Source of the DNA: a virus
DNA: 42,253 nucleotides
Virus record (IMG/VR): IMGVR_UViG_3300025085_000059
Location: 1-42,253 of that record
Direction: 5' to 3' (one strand)
Each line of letters starts with the position of its first letter. Within the stretch, counting starts at the first letter, position 1. Positions 4,452 through 18,300 of the stretch are shown here, one piece after another. The translations under genes were made by a program, and so were the position numbers. Below the pieces are notes generated by a model. That model saw only the letters and a program-made list of their open reading frames with translations, had not been told where the DNA came from and searched no databases.

Positions 4452-6356
4452 ATGCCTTTTACTCAGTTTACTAACTTAGATTTCGATCAAATTAAATCAG
4501 AAATCAAAGGATATCTCCGTTCTAATTCAAATTTTACGGATTTTGACTTTGAGGGATCTAATTTTTCAGTATTAATTGACACTTTAGCATATAATACGTA
4601 CATTAATGCGTTCAATGCTAACCTCATAGTCAATGAATCATTCCTAGATGGTGCAACAGTACGCGAAAATGTCGTATCACTGGCACGAAACATTGGTTAT
4701 GTGCCGCGCTCTGCAAGCGCCGCTAAGGCAAACGTAACTTTTTCAGTCCCTACGACTACCAGTAGCGGTTTTATCACCGCTGAAGCAGGTCTGGTGTGCA
4801 TTGGAGGGCAAGATAACAGTTCATATCGCTTCTCCCTACCCGAAAAGGTCACTGCTGCAGTGATTAATGGTGTAGCACAGTTCGGAACAGAACAAAAACC
4901 AATAGAACTTTTCCAAGGAACTCTTCTTACACGTCAATTTGTCACTGATACGTCTACAGATCAGCGGTTTATCCTTGATAATCCAAATATTGACGCTTCA
5001 ACCATTAGAGTAAACGTTTCTAATGTTGGTGAAGCAGGCACTGGTAGAGATTTTAGTAGAGTTGACAATATTTTAAACATTGATAAGAACTCAGAGATCT
5101 ATTTGCTCCAGGAAGTTCAAGATGAGAGGTATGAATTACTGTTTGGTGATGGATATTTTGGTAAAAAGTTGGAAAATGGCAAACTTATCTCCGTAAGTTA
5201 CATTGTTACTGATGGTGAAGCAGGAAATGGACCTTCTGTCTTTGAATTTCAAGGAAACCTTACAGATCAGATAGGAGTTAGAGTAATTCCTAGCGGATCA
5301 GTGCCTGTTACGACCGTTCAGAAGGCGATGAACGGCGGCAAAATTGAAGATGTGTCTTCTATTAAGTATTTCGCCCCAAGACTGTACTCAGCGCAATACA
5401 GAGCGGTTACATCAAGAGATTATGAGGCAATTATTGCTTCAATTTATCCAAATACAGAGTCTGTTGCAGTTGTTGGAGGTGAAGAATTAGTACCACCACA
5501 GTTTGGTACCGTTCAAATCAGTATAAAACCCAAAAATGGCACATATGTCTCTGATTTTGACAAAAGAAATATTCTGAATAAGATCAAGCAATACTCAATT
5601 GCAGGTATTAATCAAAAGATTATTGATCTTAAGGTTCTTTATGTTGAAATTGAATCAAATATCTATTATAACTCCTCACAGGTTGCTACTGTTGATGGTT
5701 TAAGAACCAATATTATTGATAGTCTTACAAAATACTCTAAAGACGTTGATATGAATCGTTTTGGTGGAAGATTTAAGTATAGTAAGGTTCTCCAACTAAT
5801 TGACCGTGTTGACACTGCCATTACTTCTAACATCACTAAGGTGAAAATTAGAAGAGATATGAAGGCATTGGTTAATCAGTTTGCTCAATACGAAATTTGC
5901 TTTGGCAATAGATTTAATGTCAAACCAAATGGACTGAATATTAAATCTACAGGATTTAAAATTGTTGGTGATACTTCAACAGTGTATATCACAGATTTAC
6001 CAAATGCAGACCTTAAGAGTGGAGTTGTTTCCATAGTTAAAATTGGCGCTAATGGAGTAAAAACTGTTGTTGCCAAAGAAGCGGGTGTAGTTGATTATAT
6101 GAAGGGAGAGGTTATTCTCAATACTATCAATATTGTTGAAACTGAAAAACCAAATAATATTGTTGAAATTCAAGCTTTCCCAGAATCCAATGATGTGATT
6201 GGTTTAAAAGACCTTTACCTCAGTTTTGGCGTTCCAAGTAGTACAATAAATATGGTTAAAGATGTTATTGCATCTGGTGAAGATATTTCTGGCGTGTCTT
6301 TCACAAGAGACTATTATACTTCAAGTTATTCCAACGGAGATCTAGAGAGGAAATAA
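4452..6356 (+). CDS. gp6: Baseplate wedge subunit gp6
   Basis: 634 residues (T4 gp6 has 660). gp6 forms the ring of wedge dimers around the hub and binds gp25 and gp7. The N-terminus (FTNLDFDQIKSEIKGYLRS, then SNFSVLIDTLAYNTYINAFN) and the following ARNIGYVPRSASAAKANVTF are typical of gp6/gpJ-like baseplate proteins. Residues about 300-350 (YFAPRLYSAQYRAVTSRDYE, ending IIASIYPN) are the conserved central gp6 block. It is followed after three bases by the giant gp7-like gene, preceded by AGAGGA. Confidence 0.93.
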   Translation: MPFTQFTNLDFDQIKSEIKGYLRSNSNFTDFDFEGSNFSVLIDTLAYNTYINAFNANLIVNESFLDGATVRENVVSLARNIGYVPRSASAAKANVTFSVPTTTSSGFITAEAGLVCIGGQDNSSYRFSLPEKVTAAVINGVAQFGTEQKPIELFQGTLLTRQFVTDTSTDQRFILDNPNIDASTIRVNVSNVGEAGTGRDFSRVDNILNIDKNSEIYLLQEVQDERYELLFGDGYFGKKLENGKLISVSYIVTDGEAGNGPSVFEFQGNLTDQIGVRVIPSGSVPVTTVQKAMNGGKIEDVSSIKYFAPRLYSAQYRAVTSRDYEAIIASIYPNTESVAVVGGEELVPPQFGTVQISIKPKNGTYVSDFDKRNILNKIKQYSIAGINQKIIDLKVLYVEIESNIYYNSSQVATVDGLRTNIIDSLTKYSKDVDMNRFGGRFKYSKVLQLIDRVDTAITSNITKVKIRRDMKALVNQFAQYEICFGNRFNVKPNGLNIKSTGFKIVGDTSTVYITDLPNADLKSGVVSIVKIGANGVKTVVAKEAGVVDYMKGEVILNTINIVETEKPNNIVEIQAFPESNDVIGLKDLYLSFGVPSSTINMVKDVIASGEDISGVSFTRDYYTSSYSNGDLERK

Positions 6357-6359
6357 AAT

Positions 6360-9300
6360 ATGTCGCAATTTGAGAAGAGAGTGCAACTCAATAAGATTAT
6401 TGAGAGCCAACTTCCAGAGTTTTTAGTTGCTGATTTTCCAAACGCTATAGAATTTTTTAGACAATATTATTTGTCTTTAGAACATCAGGGCGGTAGTGTA
6501 GATCTTGTAGATAATCTTGATCGATATATCAGAGTAGATAATCTCGTTCCAGAGGTTGTTGTAGGTGAAACATCGCTTACAGGAGATATTACATCTGCTC
6601 AAGATACTATTCAGGTAACCTCTACAAAAGGATTTCCTGATGAGTACGGTCTTTTACAAATTGGTGATGAAATTATCACCTATAAATCAAAGACTGATAC
6701 TTCTTTCTCTAGTTGTGTTCGTGGATTCAGTGGAATTTCTGGATATGACACAGGAATTTCCAATGTTCTTAGCAATATAAACAGTCAAAATATTATTTTT
6801 AGTGAAACTTCTGCATCCGCCGCGTCTGATGGATCAGTAGTAAAGAACTTAAGTGTTATTTTCTTACAAGAATTTTATAAAAAATTAAAAAAAACCTTTA
6901 CTCCAGGACTGGAAGAGTATGATTTTGTTTCTGATTTAGACGTTGGAAACTTTATCAAGCATGCAAGAAACTTTTATCAATCAAAGGGTATTGCAGAATC
7001 TATTAGAATTCTTTTCAAAGTTCTTTATGGTGTTCATGCTGAAGTATTAGATCTTGAAAGTAGATTAATTAAACCATCTTCTGCCGAATATATCAGAAGA
7101 GAAGTTATTGTAGCAGAAAATATTTCCGGCAATCCTTTCGGACTAGAAGGTCAGACAATATTTAAGTCAAATGATCTCAATACAAGTGCATCAGTTTCTG
7201 ATGTTGAGATTTTTACAAGAGACACTCAAACTTTCTATAAACTTGGAGTCTTTGTTGGATATAATGATAGAGACCTTGTAGAGGGTATTTTTACTATTCC
7301 TGGAGCATCTAGATCATTAGAACCAGTTGAAGTAAGTGCATCAGTAATTAGTGTTGACTCTACAATTGGATTTGGTCAAACAGGAACTATTATTTCTGGA
7401 AACAATAGAATTGATTATACTTCAAAGAGTATCAATCAGTTTTATGGTTGTACTGGTGTCACATCAAAAATTAATCTCTCTGATATTGTAAGAGCAGATG
7501 AAACCATTTTTGGTTATGAGAATGGTGATATTGAGAATAGATGTGACATGAGAATCACTGGAGTTCTATCAGAATTAAAACCTTTGGTAGATATCCCTTT
7601 GATGGAAGAAGATGAGGAGATAACCACAAGAAATGTTGGAGAGGTTATTGAGAATCCTATCGTTGATAGGACATATAAGCAAATGTTTGCTAATTCTTGG
7701 GTTTATAATACCAGCCCAAGATTCAAGGTAGAAGAAGTAAATTCTTCAGTATTCACACTGTTTTCCGATATTGATAAGGCATACCTTAAACTAGGAGATT
7801 CTGTTGAGGTTCTCATTGGCGATAGTCAGCAGGTAGTTGTACCTGATCCAAATGTTACTAATGCATCATTTGCAACAGTATCTTCAATAAACACATCAAC
7901 TAAGGAAGTTACTCTATCTAATATTGGATCTTTTACACCAGATCCCAATAAGGATTATAGTATTAGACGAAAGATTGTAAAAGCAAAGAGTTCTGGAGTA
8001 GTTCTTACTGTAGGTAATGAAGTATACCTTGCAAATACATCTAATATCTACGTAGACGATTCTACAATCTTTGGATATTTGGCATCAAATTCCCTTCCAG
8101 GATACACTATAAAAGATGATATTGTTGAATCTGTACTTCCAGATGGATATATTAAAACATTAGGTTCAAATAATACTCAAGGATTGGGTGGTTATAGTCC
8201 TTACTATAAGACTTATGGGACCATTGTATTTTCAACACCAGTTAATTTTAGAGATGGTGATGAAATAGTCTATACTGCAGAAAGTCCTTTAATTGGTCTT
8301 TCATCTGGAGAAAGTTATTTTGTAAAACTCGTTGCCGCAAACGAAATTAAACTATATTCTTCAAAGTCCCAACTTGCTAATAATGCTAAAACTGACGCAA
8401 ACTTTGACGATATTTCTAGATTCAATCCAAACTTTGGTGCTGGATCTCATAATTTTACTTTAAAGAGGCACGAAAATAGAACTCTCTCAAGTAAAAAAAT
8501 TCTTAGAAAGTTTCCATTATCGCAGCAATTACAAGGTAGTAAAAGTACTGATAGGACTGTAAGCAATATTGGAGTATTGGTTGATGGTGTAGAGATTGTA
8601 AGTCCCGATTCTAGGGATAAAATTTATTATGGACCTATAGAAGAATTTGAAGTTCTTAATGGTGGTAAGGGATACGATATCATAAATCCTCCAGAATTAA
8701 ATATTGAGGATATTGCAGCAAGATCTGGTCTTCCCGATGGGACTGGTGCAAAAGTTGAGCCAGTTGTTATTGGTAGTGTTAAAGAAGTTATTGTTGACCC
8801 TCAAGAATTCGGATTTGATGAATTCTTATCTCTTGATTTGGTAGGTGGTAATGGATCTGGTTGTTCTTTGGAACCAGTTATCGGAACAAGATTTAGAGAG
8901 ATATCTTTTGATAGTCGTAGACTAGATGTTGGTGGTGGAATTGATCCTAGTAATGAAACCATCACATTTACAAATCAACATAACCTTGCAGATGGTGAGC
9001 ATATTATCTACAACCAAAATGGAAATGATCCCATTTTTATTGGAGAAGCATATGATCCAAACAATATAGTAACAGGAGGTTTGAGTAGTGGTGATGAATA
9101 TGTAATTAGAATTGTAAATACTTCAACTATTAGATTATTTAAAAATGACAATGACGCATTTGCACCTTCTGCATCAGGTACTGCGGTAAGCACTGGTATC
9201 AATACTATTGGTCTTTCAGCTGCTACATCAGCATCTGGTATTCATAAATTTAGAACTCTATCGCAAAAAAATGTAAGATCTATTACTGTTCTTAATAGTG

Positions 9301-12300
9301 GATCTGGTTATGCTCACAGAAAATTAAGAGTAAAATCTAGTGGTATTTCTACAGAGTATAATTCAGTATACTTTAATAATCATGGATTTAAGACTGGAGA
9401 AATAGTTACATATAAATCAACAGGTAATCCTATTGTTGGTCTCTCTACTTTAAATAGTTATTCTATTCAACTTGTAGATTCAGATCAATTTAGACTTGTA
9501 AATGTTGGCATTGCTGGAACATTTGCTGATGATCTTGAAAAATCAAAGTTTAGTAAATTTAATTCTATTGGAAGTGGTTACCATATTTTCCAATATCCAG
9601 AGATTAAAGTTAATGCTAATGTTTCTTTTGGAGGATCTGGTATTGGAACCTTTACCTTTACACCAATTGTAACTGGTGAGATTACTGATGCCTATTTGTA
9701 TGAATCTGGAACTGGATATGGATCTACTGTATTTAATTTACATACAAAACCAAGAATTTCAATAAGTAAAGGTAAGAATTCTCAACTTGCCCCAATTATT
9801 TCTAATGGAAGAATTGTTGATGTTCAAGTATTGAATAAAGGATCTGAATATAATTCAATCCCAGAACTTAAAATTGAAGATCCTTCTGGTGGAGTAGGTG
9901 CAATTCTCAGACCTGTACTTTTAAATGGAAAGATCGACGATGTTATTGTCATTAATCCAGGTATAGGGTATAGCACATCTTCTACTTCATTATTTGTAGA
10001 TTCAAGAGGATCTGGTGCAATTTTTGATACTAGAGTTAGAGATCTGACAATAAATGATGCGTTTAGATTTGGTAAAATTTCCGAAACAAGAACTCCAGAA
10101 ATTTATTCTAGTCTCTATAAAGATGAAAAGCAGGATTCTTTGGTTTATGGAATGTATGGATATTCCCAAGACCTTGCATCAAACTTTGAATCTTTAAATG
10201 GATCTCACTCACCCATTATTGGATGGGCATATGATGGAAATCCAATTTATGGTCCCTTTGGATATCAAACGGCAGATAATGTTCAGTCGGGTGTTACTAG
10301 ACTTGAAACTGGATATGAATTGAGCACTAATTCTGTTGTTGATAGACCACCTACTTTTGAGCCAGGATTCTTCAAGGAAGATTACTTGTATACTAATAGT
10401 GGTGATCTAGATTTGCACAATGGCAGATTCTGCAAAACTCCAGAATTTCCAAATGGAGTTTATGCATATTTTGTTGGAGTTACAACCAGTGGGCAAAACT
10501 CTGCACAATTTGCACCAGCATATCCATATTTTGTTGGAAATAAATTTAAGTCACAAGTAATAGGTGAAAATCTAGTTTTAGATCAAACATTTGATTTCAA
10601 TGAAAATAATCTTGTTAGAAATACTTTCCCATACAAAGTCAGTGATCCACATGCAGATTATGACTTTATCAATGAATCTTATGAAACTTTTCAACAACGT
10701 TGTAATGTAGAATCAGTTACAAAGGGTTCTGTTGACGAAATTAGAATCATTGATGGTGGAGTTGGTTATTCTATTGGTGATAGGGTTAACTTCAATTTTG
10801 AAGGTACCGGTGGTGCTGGTCTTAGAGGAGAAGTTCAAGAATTAAAAGGTGCTGGCATATCTTCTATTAGAACTGAATTAGAAAGAAATGTAAACTGTGT
10901 ATTTGTTTGGGACAATGATAATCAAGTTTCTGCTTACAATCGTAATGGATACGATTTAAATAATAATGATACCGTTCTTGTTAGTAATCTTTCGACCTCT
11001 ATACCATTCCTTAGTGGATCTAAGAGAATAGGATTTACTACAGAATCTGTTGGTCTTGCTGGAACAATGACCAGTTATTCAGGTTTTCCTGGAGGCAAAT
11101 TTGAGGATATTTTCGTTTCTAGAAGATTTAGGGAAGTATCAATTGGTAATTCTATAACAATTACGTCCTCTGATGGTAATGAGACTGTAAGAGTTCTTAA
11201 TGACTATTCAAATGGTGTACTTACGGTTAAGAGATTTGGATCTACTGGCGTAGCACACTCCTTTGGAAGCGATCTTAGTTTGAGTTCTGATAGAGTCCGA
11301 CTTCCAGTAAAAACTACAAAGTTTGATTCCAAAAGAAATAAATTAATTTATTTCAATGCAGTAACATCAGTTGGTGTTGGAACTACTGCAGGTGGAGCTC
11401 AAAAGAAAGTAAGAACAGTTGGAGTCACTACATCTAGTGTCTCTGTCCCTTGTAGAGCAATTTATGTACCCAATCATGGGTTAAAGACGGGAGAAAGACT
11501 TACATTCACTAAGAGTACTCTTGCTGGCGTAGATTCACTTATTGTTGGAGATAATTCTCTTAATCAAGGAACATTCTTTATTCCAGATACAAATACACTA
11601 TCAAGTGATGTATTTGTTATAAACAAGGGAGAAAATCTCATTGGATTAACAACACAAGTTGGTTTAACCACTGCATCTGAAGGATTGTTCTTCTATAGTG
11701 ATGGATCTAATAATTCAGAGTATCTTTTAGAAACTAATAACGAACAAATTCTTGGAAATGTTGACAGAATTACAACTATTGTTAGTACTTCGTCAACTCA
11801 TGGTCTACTGAATAAAGACGTTATCAAACTAAACGTAGTTCCAAACACTATTGTTGGTTTTGGAACTACTGGCGCGTTGAATATAAAGTTGAATTTAGAT
11901 GAAAAGAAAATTCTTGTCAATACAATTGGTATCAATTCGACAGGTATTACTCTCTCTGACGGATCATTTACATATCAAGATCATGGATATAAAACTGGTG
12001 ATAAAGTATTCTATGAAGCAGAAGAAGTTGTTTCTGGTATAACAACTGGAATTTATTATATAATTCAAGATAGTGTCGATAAGTTTAGACTTGCAGAAAC
12101 TTTATATGAATCTGATCCGAAAACGGAAAATTCAGTAAGTATTACTGCAACTGGTGGAGTTAATCATTATATTTCTGCTGTCAATCCGCCAATTGATGTT
12201 GTAAGAAATAGTGACTTAAAGTTCAATCTTCAAGATACTTCACTCAGAGGATACCAATTAAAAATTTACAGAGATAAGAATTTCACTAATGAATATATCA

Positions 12301-15300
12301 GTTCGGGAGATTCTAGAGACTTTAATGTAGTTGGTCTTGGTAGTGTTGGTTTCGGCACTGATTCCAATTCTTCACTGACTTTAAACTACTCTAATAGTAT
12401 TCCATCAAGACTTTACTATGGTTTAGAGAAGGGTGGATACATCAGCACTGCTGACACTGAAGTCAAAGCATATTCGGAAATTAGATATGAAAATAGTGAA
12501 TATAATGGAACATACTCTGTATTTGGAATTTCAACAACATCATCAACAACAGAGTTCAAAATTTCACCATTTAAGTATCCAAATATATTATCATATAGTA
12601 ATGATGATTGTGATATTTTAGAATATAACACTAGATCCTCAAATGCACTTAATGGAAGTATTTCCAAAGTAAGAGTTATTTCGGAAGGATTTAATTTCGA
12701 TAAACTCCCTACATTTGGAGATGTCACATCTGTGAATGGTAGAAATGCCAATATTATTGGAGTATCCACTTCTATTGGTAGAATCAAAAAGACTAGACTT
12801 CGTGATATTGGATATGACTATCCTTCAGATAAGACTCTTAGACCAGAAGCATTTGTACCACCAATTGTAACTGTTGATAATTTAGATACAATTCAAGAAA
12901 TTGATATTAAGTTTGCCGGTGCAAAATATCTTGCTGATCCAGACGTTATCCTCTGGAATGATACAACTAAGAGTATTGTTGATACAACAACCCTTATTGC
13001 AAAAGCACCAAATGGATCTATTGCTGAGATTGTTCAATTAGCACCAATATTTGGATTAGATTCTGAACCACACAAAATTATTACAATTAATAACTCAAAT
13101 GGTGTGGGTATCGTTTCAATGATTAGTGGGCCAACTGGAATTGCAACTTGTGTACTTAAGACACCAATTCTTGGATACAATCAAGCACCATTTTCTGTCG
13201 ATGATAGAGTATTTGTTGAGGGCATTGAAATGTCATCTCCAGATGGATCGGGATTTAATTCCAGTGACTACGACTATCAATTATTCAAAGTAATACAATT
13301 TGCAAATACTAGTCCAGCAACTTTGACTTTCCAATTAATTGATGCATCAGGTGTGGGTCTTACAACTAATGCAGGTATTGCCAAGACATATCAATCAGGG
13401 TATGCAACTCTTATCAATGAGGACATCTATCCACGCATCGATATCAAGCAAAAGAGGGGAACATTTGCTAAGAATGAAAGACTATTTGTCAATAGTGATG
13501 GTAATGGATTCCGTTCCGAAGATGTGTTTATTTCTCTGGTAAGAGATGATTATATCAAATATACTGGAAAATATAATCTTAACAAAGGTGATATTGTTAA
13601 AGGAATTATTAGTGGTGTAATTGCAGAAGTAACCAATGTTGATAGGAAGAGAGCAAAATTTGTAGTTGATTACTCCTCAAGAATGGAACTTGGTTGGAGT
13701 GATGACATTGGCAAAATTAGTGAAGATTATCAAGTAACTCCTAACAATGACTATTATCAGAATCTTTCATATTCAATTAAGAGTCCTATAACCTGGGATG
13801 AACTTTCTACTCCAGTAAACAGTATTGTTCACCCAGCAGGTCTTAAGAACTTTGCGGATGTTGGTGTAACTTCCATTGGTAGGAGTAGTATTGGTCTTGG
13901 TGGAACAACTACAGCAATTGTAATTCTTGATGTGGTTAATGAGAGAAGAGTTGATATTATCAATAACTTTGATAATGCAGTAGATGTTGATCCAAGAGTA
14001 AGTCCTGTTACAGGTCTCACACAATCAAATGCTCTACAGATTCAGAATAGAAAGTTAACAGATTATATTGAGTGTAGAACTAATAGAGTTCTCATTCATG
14101 ATGATATTAGTAATAAGTTTTCTAGTAGAGGATTTAAGGACACTTTCGTTGAAATTGAAGAAATTGATTTTGTAGAAAATCATATAAGATATGTAATACA
14201 AGTTGCTGATCCAGATAGTAAAGATGTTCAATTATCCGAATTAGTTGTTCAATCAACTACCAATGATATTTTCGTATTCGAGAAGTATAGTTCATTTACA
14301 TCTACCAAACTTGGAGACTTTAGTGCAAATATTGATAGTTTTGGAAGAAAAACTCTCATCTTTACTCCAACAGATGCCTTTGAAAAAGATCATGATATCA
14401 AAGTACTCAAAAAATCATATCTTTTCCAAGCACTTCCTCCTGGAAACTCGGGTATTGGTACTCAAGCAATTGGTTCTGTAAATCTTGTCAGTTCCTTTGT
14501 CGGTCTTTCTAGTGTATCCGGTGGTAATAATATTGGAACACTTGCAGAATTCAATGATAATGATTTCAATGGATTATTTGCAAATATTGAGATTTCTAAT
14601 AGATTTAGTGGAGAAACTAACTATGTCGAAGCTACAATTGATTTTGATGGAACTGATACCTATGTAAGTGAATATTATTTTGATCATACTACACAGTCAT
14701 ATAGTGCATCAAATGTTGGACTTGTAAGTGCAATTTATGATGCTAATTCAGGTATTGTTTCTGTACGTGGTCGTAACTTTGATCAGGTTGATGCTTTTGA
14801 CTACAGAACACATATTGTTGGATTTGGTAATACCACAACTGGAATTGGAACATATAGATTCCTTCTCAATAATCAACCTGCAGGAACAGAAAGAAGTGCA
14901 AGATTAGAATCGACTATTGGATTTGGTACTGATGTAGTAAGAGTTGGAACTTTTGATAGCAGATTCATTTCTGCAGCAGCAGCAATCGTTCGTGTTTCTG
15001 CTGGAACAACATCAGCAATTCATCAAGTCAATATTCTTTCAAATTCAAGAACCAGTGAAGTTACTGTCACTCCTGGACCATTTGCACCAGTTAATAATGT
15101 TACTGGTCTTGGTACATTTGGTGGAGAGATTAGTGGTAATGAATTCTATCTTAATTTCTATCCAGATTTGGGATACAATATAGAGGCACAAGCATTTAGT
15201 GAAGTCTTCTATAGAGAGATGGACTTTGATAACCAAGCAAATTCACTTTCATATGGTCCAACTGATCAATTGATATTCCTCTCTGCATTTGATGGACTTA

Positions 15301-18300
15301 ATGGTTTGAGAGCAAATAGAACTAACTTTACATTGACTCATGAAGGTAAACCAATTTATGTGAAGACATTTGACCCCACAAATACTGTTGATATTAATTA
15401 TTCAACAGGTGTATTCACATTAAGAGATCATTTCTTTAATACTGGAGAAGAATTGATTTATAGACCAACTTCGACCTTTATTGGCATTGGAACACAACCA
15501 ATGGGAATTGGTGCAACTGTAAACCATCTTGGTATTGTAACAGATAAACTACCAGATAGAGTTTATCCAATTGCCCTAACTCCAGATACATTTAAATTAT
15601 CAACAACACCACAGTTCGCTGCTGCAGGTATATCCGTTACCTTCACTGATGCAGGAATCGGAAATGCTCATGAATTGGAATTTACTAAGAAGTTGAGCAA
15701 AACTGTCATCGCTATTGACGGTATTGTACAACAACCAATAACATTTACCCCAATTAACCACAAACTTGATTTTAATAGTGGAGAAATTTCTGTAGGTATT
15801 TCGACATTTAATATTACCGGAATTTCTTCTGTTCAACCAAGAGACCTTCTGAGAGTTGATGATGAATATATGAAGGTTGTTGAGGTTGGTCTTAGCACAA
15901 ATATTGGTGGTCAAGTTCTTGGTCCTATTAACGGTCTTATTGCTGCTGGTGTTGCTGCAACATTCCCAACAGTCTCTGTACAGAGGGGTGCTGTTGGATC
16001 TGCAGCGACATCTCACATTGACGGATCAACTGTTCAAATCTATAGAGGTGCTCTCAATATTGTTGGAAATGAAGTTCACTTCATTGATCCACCAAAAGGT
16101 AATAATAGAGCAAGAAGAAACGAAAGCAATCTTCCATATGTAACTGCACAATTTTCTGGAAGAACTTTCCTAAGATCTGATTATGACACTAATATGGTAT
16201 TTGATGATATTTCAGATTCTTTTACTGGAATTGGTAAGACTTTTGCATTAAAAGTTGGTGGTGCAGATACAACGGGTATTGATGCTGGTAACGGTATTCT
16301 GTTTATTAATGGGGTATTCCAAACTCCTACAACTGAAAATAATGCAGGAAATAACTATGAAGTTGATAATGATACTACAGTAGGAGTCACGAGTGTAATT
16401 TACACAGGTATCACTTCTGTAAATGGATCATTTATTGAATCTGATTTTGATATTAACCAAAATCAACTCCCAAGAGGTGGTCTTATTGTTTCTTTAGGTT
16501 CTACTCCTGGTCTTGGATATGCTCCTCTAGTTGGTGCAGAAATTAAAGTTCTAAAGAATTCTACAGGTCAACTTACAGATCTCATTGGTATTAATACAGT
16601 CGGTTCTACAGTTGCTATTTCTACAGCACTGTATAATAATATAACAGGAATACTTGAAATTGAAACCAACGATTCTCATAATATCTTAGGTGGAGATTTT
16701 GTAAAACTTAATAATCTAGAATTTAGTTGTGGCAGCACCGGATACGGTACAACAACCATCTTCCCAGATTATGATTATCCTGTTAATGTTGTTCAGGTAA
16801 TTTCTGCAACCAAAGTTTCAATCAGAGTGGGTCCATCTACAATTCCACATACTTATGAAACTGGCGGAACCGTTAGAAGATACTTTACCAATAATTTTGG
16901 ATCTGGATATAGAGAACCAGTTTCTATTGGTATTACAGATCTAGCATACGAACATAAGTTCATCAGATCTGTAAACAATAGTGTTACTGCAAGTAATGGT
17001 GGACCATTTACACCAACTAAAGCAGATTACACTTCCCATACAGGCGTATTGAGACTTACTATTCCAAGTCACGGTTTGGATACTGCGGATACTATTCAGA
17101 TTGCAACGGATGGTTTAATCTTTAGTTGCTCTGATGATGACTTCTTTACCGAGCAACCATATCCAAGAGCAACTGATCCTGCTGCAGGAGCAACTCTAGG
17201 AATTACATCATTCACCACCAATACAATCAGTGTTGGTGTTGGATCTGCTGGTGGTAGCGGAACTGGTGCCGTAGTTGATGCAACAGTTGGCATTGGAGGA
17301 ACTTTAGCATTCTCAATCACAAATCCTGGTCAGGGATATATCAATCCAGCATTGATCATTCCAGAACCAAACTATGAGAATGTAGAAGTTGTTGGTGTCT
17401 CTAGACTTGGTATTGGCGCAACAACTGAAACTGGTAGAAACCTCTTGCTGAATCTTACTGTGGGCGCAGCAGGAACAAGTAACGTTGGTATTGGATCTAC
17501 ACTATTCTTAATTGATAGTTTTAAAATTGCAAGGTCTGGATATGCATTCAAACCTGGTGATATTATTGAAGCTGTTGGTCTTGTAACAGCAAAAGATTAT
17601 ACTCAACCAATAGCACCTTTCCAACTTGAAGTTGTTGAAACCTTTACCGATAGATTCTCCTCTTGGTCCTTTGGTGAAATGGATTATATTGATAGTGTCT
17701 TTGGTTATCAAAATGGAACTAGAAGGAGATTCCCACTTTATTACAATGGTGAACTCCTAAGTTTTGAATTAGATCCAAATAACCCTCTTTCTGCAAATAT
17801 TGATCTTGATTCTGTTCTTGTTATCTTTATTAATGGTGTATTGCAGACACCTGGATATTCGTATCAGTTTACCGGCGGAACTTCATTCTTGTTTATGGAA
17901 GCACCTAAGGTAAATGATAAAGTTGATATTTTCTTCTATATTGGTCAAGATGGTATTGATGTTCTTCAGGTGGAAACCACTGAGACTCTCAAGATTGGTG
18001 ATGATGTAAGAATGTTGAAACAACCACTAATTTCAACATCCCAAAAACAAATTGATGATAGAGCAATTACAGAAATTGTAGGTTCTGATATTATGGAAAC
18101 TAACATCTATAGTGGTCCAGGTGTTGATGATACTAACTTCAGACCATTTGATTGGATTAAACAGAAGAAAGATATCTATGTAAAGGGTGATATTGTTAGT
18201 AAGGTGAGATCAGTCTTAGAAACTAAGATCTTCCCAACTGCAAAAATTATTGGTGATGTTACTCCAACTTCAAGTGATATCTTTGTAGATAATGCACAAT

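Noticed and set aside
12416-12787. Minus-strand frame of 123 codons inside the giant gene
   Set aside because: It lies wholly opposite a strongly coding frame and reads as a shadow.
15600-16016. Minus-strand frame of 138 codons inside the giant gene
   Set aside because: Ser/Asn/Cys-rich shadow of the coding strand with no start signals.
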